In this document: piece by piece, positions 61,346 through 64,000 of the stretch
Layout: each line of letters opens with the position of its first letter
How positions within the stretch are numbered: position 1 is the stretch's first letter
Origin: an uncultured Halobacteriovorax sp.
GTDB taxonomy: Bacteria > Bdellovibrionota > Bacteriovoracia > Bacteriovoracales > Bacteriovoracaceae
Assembly: GCA_913061265.1 (NCBI GenBank)
Contig: CAJXVS010000004.1
Coordinates: forward strand, 248,001 to 312,000
Reading direction: 5' to 3'
Length of the DNA: 64,000 nt
The notes under the pieces: generated by a model
The model's input: the letters and a program-made list of their open reading frames with translations, nothing else
What the model was told of the DNA's origin: nothing
Database searches by the model: none
Translations under genes and position numbers: made by a program

Positions 61346-62644
61346 GTGTTAAAGTATTTTTCACGATTCGTAATTGTTGTATTTATCACATTGATTTCTC
61401 TCAATATGGTTAAGTTTGTTCAAAATGTAAGCACCGGAAAAATAAAGAAAACGATGGTAAAGCCTTATTATGGCTATCTTCCTATAAATGCTAAAAGCCT
61501 AAAGAAAGGATCTGAGCCTTTTCATAAATCTCTAGAACCTATCGTAGAAGAAACTCAAGCTAGAAGTAAAACAGGTACAGACTTCTCTAATGTCTATTTC
61601 CCTTCTCGAATGTTGTTTAAAAGAGATGTTCTTTACAATGATTCTGGATTCTCAAGTAATATTGGGACTCTAACTTCACCGCCCCTACAGGTTTTATTCT
61701 ACTCTCTCTTTACTCAGTACTTTGATTTTAGCACCTCTCTCTTTATTCATATTTTCATTCAAATCTTTATATTTATCATCTTTTGTTTTTTAGTACATAG
61801 AGAGTACAAGTCTAAAGACATAGACCTTCTTGCTTGGTCAGTAACGCTTTCCCTAACTGCACTACTTTTTACGGAGGTGGGACTGGCATGGTTTGAAAGA
61901 GGTCAACACTCCCTTTATGCAGCGTCGGGACTCATCTCACTTCTTTTAGGTTTCAAAACGAAGAAGCTTCAGTATTTCTTTTTTGCAGCGATACTGGCTT
62001 CAATGAAGTGGGCATCCTTTCCTCTTCTCTTTTTAATCTGGCCTTATTTACTATTTCTTTTTCCCAAAAAAGATTTATTTCAAAGGCTAGTATCATTTCT
62101 TCCCGCTTGGATTATTTTTGTGGCAGGCATCCTTATTTCGGCATTCATAATGCCGAGTCACTTTCAAGACTACATAAATATAATACTCTCGTTCGAAGCC
62201 AACCTACTCCCTGTGGGGATTAGCCTAGGAACGAAAGTTCCCTTATGGCTCTCTAAGTTATTTCCTTTTCTACATTTGCTAGCTTCGCTTATCTTATATC
62301 GATTATTTACTGATCAGTTTGGAAAGTGGAGAAAAGCATTCATCATTAATGCCATCTTTTCAGTAGGTATGATTTGTACGATGTTTGGGACTATCTGTTT
62401 TCATTACAGGGTATTGATTATGCTCGGCTTTCTTCCCTTTCTCTTTTACTTAAAAGACGAGTTTGATTCAGCTGAGCAGCGCTCTATGCTTATATTTAAC
62501 GGCTCTCTTGGCCTTCTTTTTCTTTTTAGAATTCTTGCATTTGAAACCGCTGGAATTGTTTACTCTTATCTTATTGTTTCTATGTATATTCTTATCTCTC
62601 CATTTCTTTGGAGAAAGTTTTTTAAGAGCCTGAATATTACTTAG
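61346..62644 (+). CDS. Polytopic membrane protein, GT-C-like candidate
   Basis: The 432-residue protein has one N-terminal membrane segment and then a hydrophilic stretch of roughly 90 residues (about 30-115), followed by about nine membrane segments. The pattern TLTSPPLQVLFYSLF, WFERGQHSLYAASGLIS and LASMKWASFPLLFL resembles GT87-type enzymes, but the family is not certain. It starts at GTG. It stands alone, with both neighbours on the other strand, and its end overlaps the GT4 gene by 8 bases. A sugar transferase or polymerase role is inferred from context. Confidence 0.6.
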   Translation: MLKYFSRFVIVVFITLISLNMVKFVQNVSTGKIKKTMVKPYYGYLPINAKSLKKGSEPFHKSLEPIVEETQARSKTGTDFSNVYFPSRMLFKRDVLYNDSGFSSNIGTLTSPPLQVLFYSLFTQYFDFSTSLFIHIFIQIFIFIIFCFLVHREYKSKDIDLLAWSVTLSLTALLFTEVGLAWFERGQHSLYAASGLISLLLGFKTKKLQYFFFAAILASMKWASFPLLFLIWPYLLFLFPKKDLFQRLVSFLPAWIIFVAGILISAFIMPSHFQDYINIILSFEANLLPVGISLGTKVPLWLSKLFPFLHLLASLILYRLFTDQFGKWRKAFIINAIFSVGMICTMFGTICFHYRVLIMLGFLPFLFYLKDEFDSAEQRSMLIFNGSLGLLFLFRILAFETAGIVYSYLIVSMYILISPFLWRKFFKSLNIT

Positions 62645-63743
62645 ATTTATCTTGGAATTTACTTAATACATATTCTTTTATATTTTTTTTAAAGATTTCT
62701 TTAGAGAAGTCTTTCGCTCGGGCCAGCAACACTTCTCTATCAAAGCTCTTATCTTGAAAGCTATTAACGGCTTCTTCTAAGCTTTCAATCGAAGGTTCAT
62801 CAAAAAAGACAGCCACATCTTCATTCAAAGTCTCAAGCACTCCACCGGCTCTATAAGCAATAACAGGCGTTCCACTGGCCATTGACTCAAGAGGAGTGAT
62901 TCCAAAGTCCTCTACTCCAGGAAAGATCATCGCCTTAGCTCCCGCTAGGCAATTAACAACTTCTTCTCTGCTTATATTTCCAAGGAAACTAATATTATTA
63001 TTGGCCATCTCTTTCAATTCAGCTTCTTGTTGTCCAGATCCAATGATTCGTAAATTAAACCCAAGTTTATTAAAGGCACGAACAGCCAAATCCACTCTTT
63101 TATTTGGAGCGAAGGCCGTCACCATAATATAATAATCTTGTTTTTCAAGAGGGTTTGATTGAACAAATTGAAAGTCATCTAAATCAACAAAAGGATGAAT
63201 GACATCAGATTCTCTTTTATAGAATTTCGTCACACGTTCTTTAACGAAGGCGCTATTTGAAACAAAATAGTCCACATTTTGATTGGACTCTATATCCCAG
63301 TTCGTAAGGTAGTTCTTAAAAACCTTCATTCCAAGTCTTTGATAGAATGGGGCACCTGGACCAAAGTATGAGTCAAACTGATCGTACAAATATCTCATTG
63401 GGCTATGAATATAAGAAATATGGATCGAGCCTTTTGGTTTCTTAACTCCTTTTATCACACAGTGAGAACTTGATAAAACGACATCAGCTTCTTCAATGAT
63501 CTTTAGCCCATCTGCTGCCATGGGAAAAAGTGGTAAGAACTTTCTATACTGAGTGTAAACTGATGGAATAGAGTCCAAAAAAGAAGTTTCAATCTTTCTG
63601 TTCTCTATAGAAGAAGGAACACATCCTTTCTTATGAATAAGAGTGTAGATAGGAGCCTCTGGAAACATTTCACAAAAAACTTCGAGAACTCTTTCTCCTC
63701 CTCGAAAACCAGTCAACCAATCATGCAGCAACACTACTTTCAT
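62637..63743 (-). CDS. GT4 family glycosyltransferase (WbaZ-like)
   Basis: The 368-residue protein begins VVLLHDWLTGFRGGERVLEV, the opening of the WbaZ/mannosyltransferase-like GT4 group. It has ISYIHSPMRYLYD, MVTAFAPNKRVDLAV and MIFPGVEDFGITPLESMASG. It lies one base after the stop of the epimerase gene on the same strand, so the two are likely co-translated. A mannosyl or related transfer is likely by family, though not proven. Confidence 0.9.
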   Translation of the reverse strand: MKVVLLHDWLTGFRGGERVLEVFCEMFPEAPIYTLIHKKGCVPSSIENRKIETSFLDSIPSVYTQYRKFLPLFPMAADGLKIIEEADVVLSSSHCVIKGVKKPKGSIHISYIHSPMRYLYDQFDSYFGPGAPFYQRLGMKVFKNYLTNWDIESNQNVDYFVSNSAFVKERVTKFYKRESDVIHPFVDLDDFQFVQSNPLEKQDYYIMVTAFAPNKRVDLAVRAFNKLGFNLRIIGSGQQEAELKEMANNNISFLGNISREEVVNCLAGAKAMIFPGVEDFGITPLESMASGTPVIAYRAGGVLETLNEDVAVFFDEPSIESLEEAVNSFQDKSFDREVLLARAKDFSKEIFKKNIKEYVLSKFQDKSK

Positions 63744-63744
63744 A

Positions 63745-64000
63745 TTACTTCTCTTTTAAGGCCTCAAACCAGGCTTTCGTTTCTCTTTCAATATCTTTAG
63801 AGGACCAAACGGGTGCTGAGGCCCAGTTATCAATATTTTCCAGCATAATTTCAATCCCTTTTTCAAAATCAACTTTAGGACACCAGCCAATACCTTTCCT
63901 AATTTTGGATATATCGGCGAAGGTGCAATCAGGCTCTCCTGGTCTTTTAGGAATAAATTCAATCTCTCCACCTAATAGCTCTACAAGGCGTAGAATTGAA
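63745..64000 (-). CDS. NAD-dependent nucleotide-sugar epimerase, C-terminal end (partial)
   Basis: The minus-strand frame is open to the window edge and encodes the last 84 residues of an extended SDR. The segment GGEIEFIPKRPGEPDCTFAD followed by KIRKGIGWCPKVDFEKGIE is the typical C-terminal end of NDP-sugar epimerases, where the RPGEP arginine contacts the nucleotide. The N-terminal part is beyond the window, so the reaction (for example UDP-glucose or UDP-GlcNAc 4-epimerisation) cannot be named. It is followed after one base by the GT4 gene. Confidence 0.85.
   Translation of the reverse strand, partial: SILRLVELLGGEIEFIPKRPGEPDCTFADISKIRKGIGWCPKVDFEKGIEIMLENIDNWASAPVWSSKDIERETKAWFEALKEK

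Noticed and set aside
63756-63971. A 71-residue minus-strand reading frame at the window end
   Set aside because: It is a shadow of the epimerase C-terminus in another frame; the true frame carries the RPGEP motif and continues to the window edge.
1-64000. Mobile elements, CRISPR arrays, tRNA genes, JUMPStart element
   Set aside because: I scanned for transposase-like proteins, regular direct repeats, tRNA-like T-loops and the JUMPStart/ops sequence and saw none that stand up.

Overview
The window is one continuous surface-polysaccharide (O-antigen/capsule type) gene cluster from an AT-rich Gram-negative bacterium. It holds 57 recognisable protein genes, two of them cut by the window edges, with no tRNA, rRNA, insertion sequence or CRISPR array that I can see. 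The AT-rich composition, frequent TTG starts with good Shine-Dalgarno sequences and the mixture of Campylobacter-, Pseudomonas- and Leptospira-like sugar genes would fit a Bacteriovorax/Halobacteriovorax-type predator. No marker gene is present, so the taxon is only a guess.

Layout. 1-7.8 kb: end of a methyltransferase gene, a GT2 gene, a small initiating phosphoglycosyl transferase, a WbpM/PglF-type dehydratase, an AsnB amidotransferase, and WlbB/WlbC for UDP-GlcNAc3NAcA. 7.8-16.5 kb: a long minus-strand run (PIG-L deacetylase, FemAB-like transferase, AsnB-like protein, two GT4s, a methyltransferase, WlbA, another GT4). 16.6-40.3 kb: nonulosonic-acid genes of the legionaminic type (LegB, LegC, LegG, LegI, LegF, PtmE/LegX) spread over several transcription units. 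Mixed in with them are a PglK-like ABC transporter, an ATP-grasp/PHP pair, an acetamidino cassette (methyltransferase, HisF, HisH, N-acetyl-sugar amidotransferase), a KpsS-like protein and a full sulfation set (pyruvate kinase-ATP sulfurylase fusion, APS kinase, sulfotransferase). 40.4-46.4 kb: a tightly coupled plus-strand operon (RmlA, TIM-barrel isomerase, SDR, short NeuB, GNAT, class III aminotransferase, SpsF) that looks like a second, atypical ulosonic-acid pathway. 46.4-50.6 kb: WecE, GNAT and a sugar formyltransferase, suggesting an N-acylated dTDP-4-amino-4,6-dideoxyhexose. 50.7-59.7 kb: Gmd, Fcl, a WcaJ-type initiating transferase, a deacetylase/formyltransferase pair, a GT-C, a GT4 and a Wzy/WaaL-type protein. 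59.6-64 kb: further membrane glycosyltransferase candidates, a GT4 and the end of a nucleotide-sugar epimerase gene.

How it works together. The genes can make several activated sugars: CMP-legionaminic-like acid with acetamidino modification, a second CMP-ulosonic acid, UDP-GlcNAc3NAcA (perhaps amidated), GDP-L-fucose, and dTDP-Fuc4N acylated or formylated. About ten glycosyltransferases, two alternative phosphoglycosyl transferases, an ABC flippase candidate and a Wzy/WaaL-type protein could assemble them. PAPS made by the sulfation set would let the sulfotransferase sulfate the glycan.

The most unusual items are the single-chain pyruvate kinase-ATP sulfurylase, the second ulosonic-acid operon, the deacetylase/formyltransferase couple, and the PHP gene whose metal-binding N-terminus has no canonical start codon.
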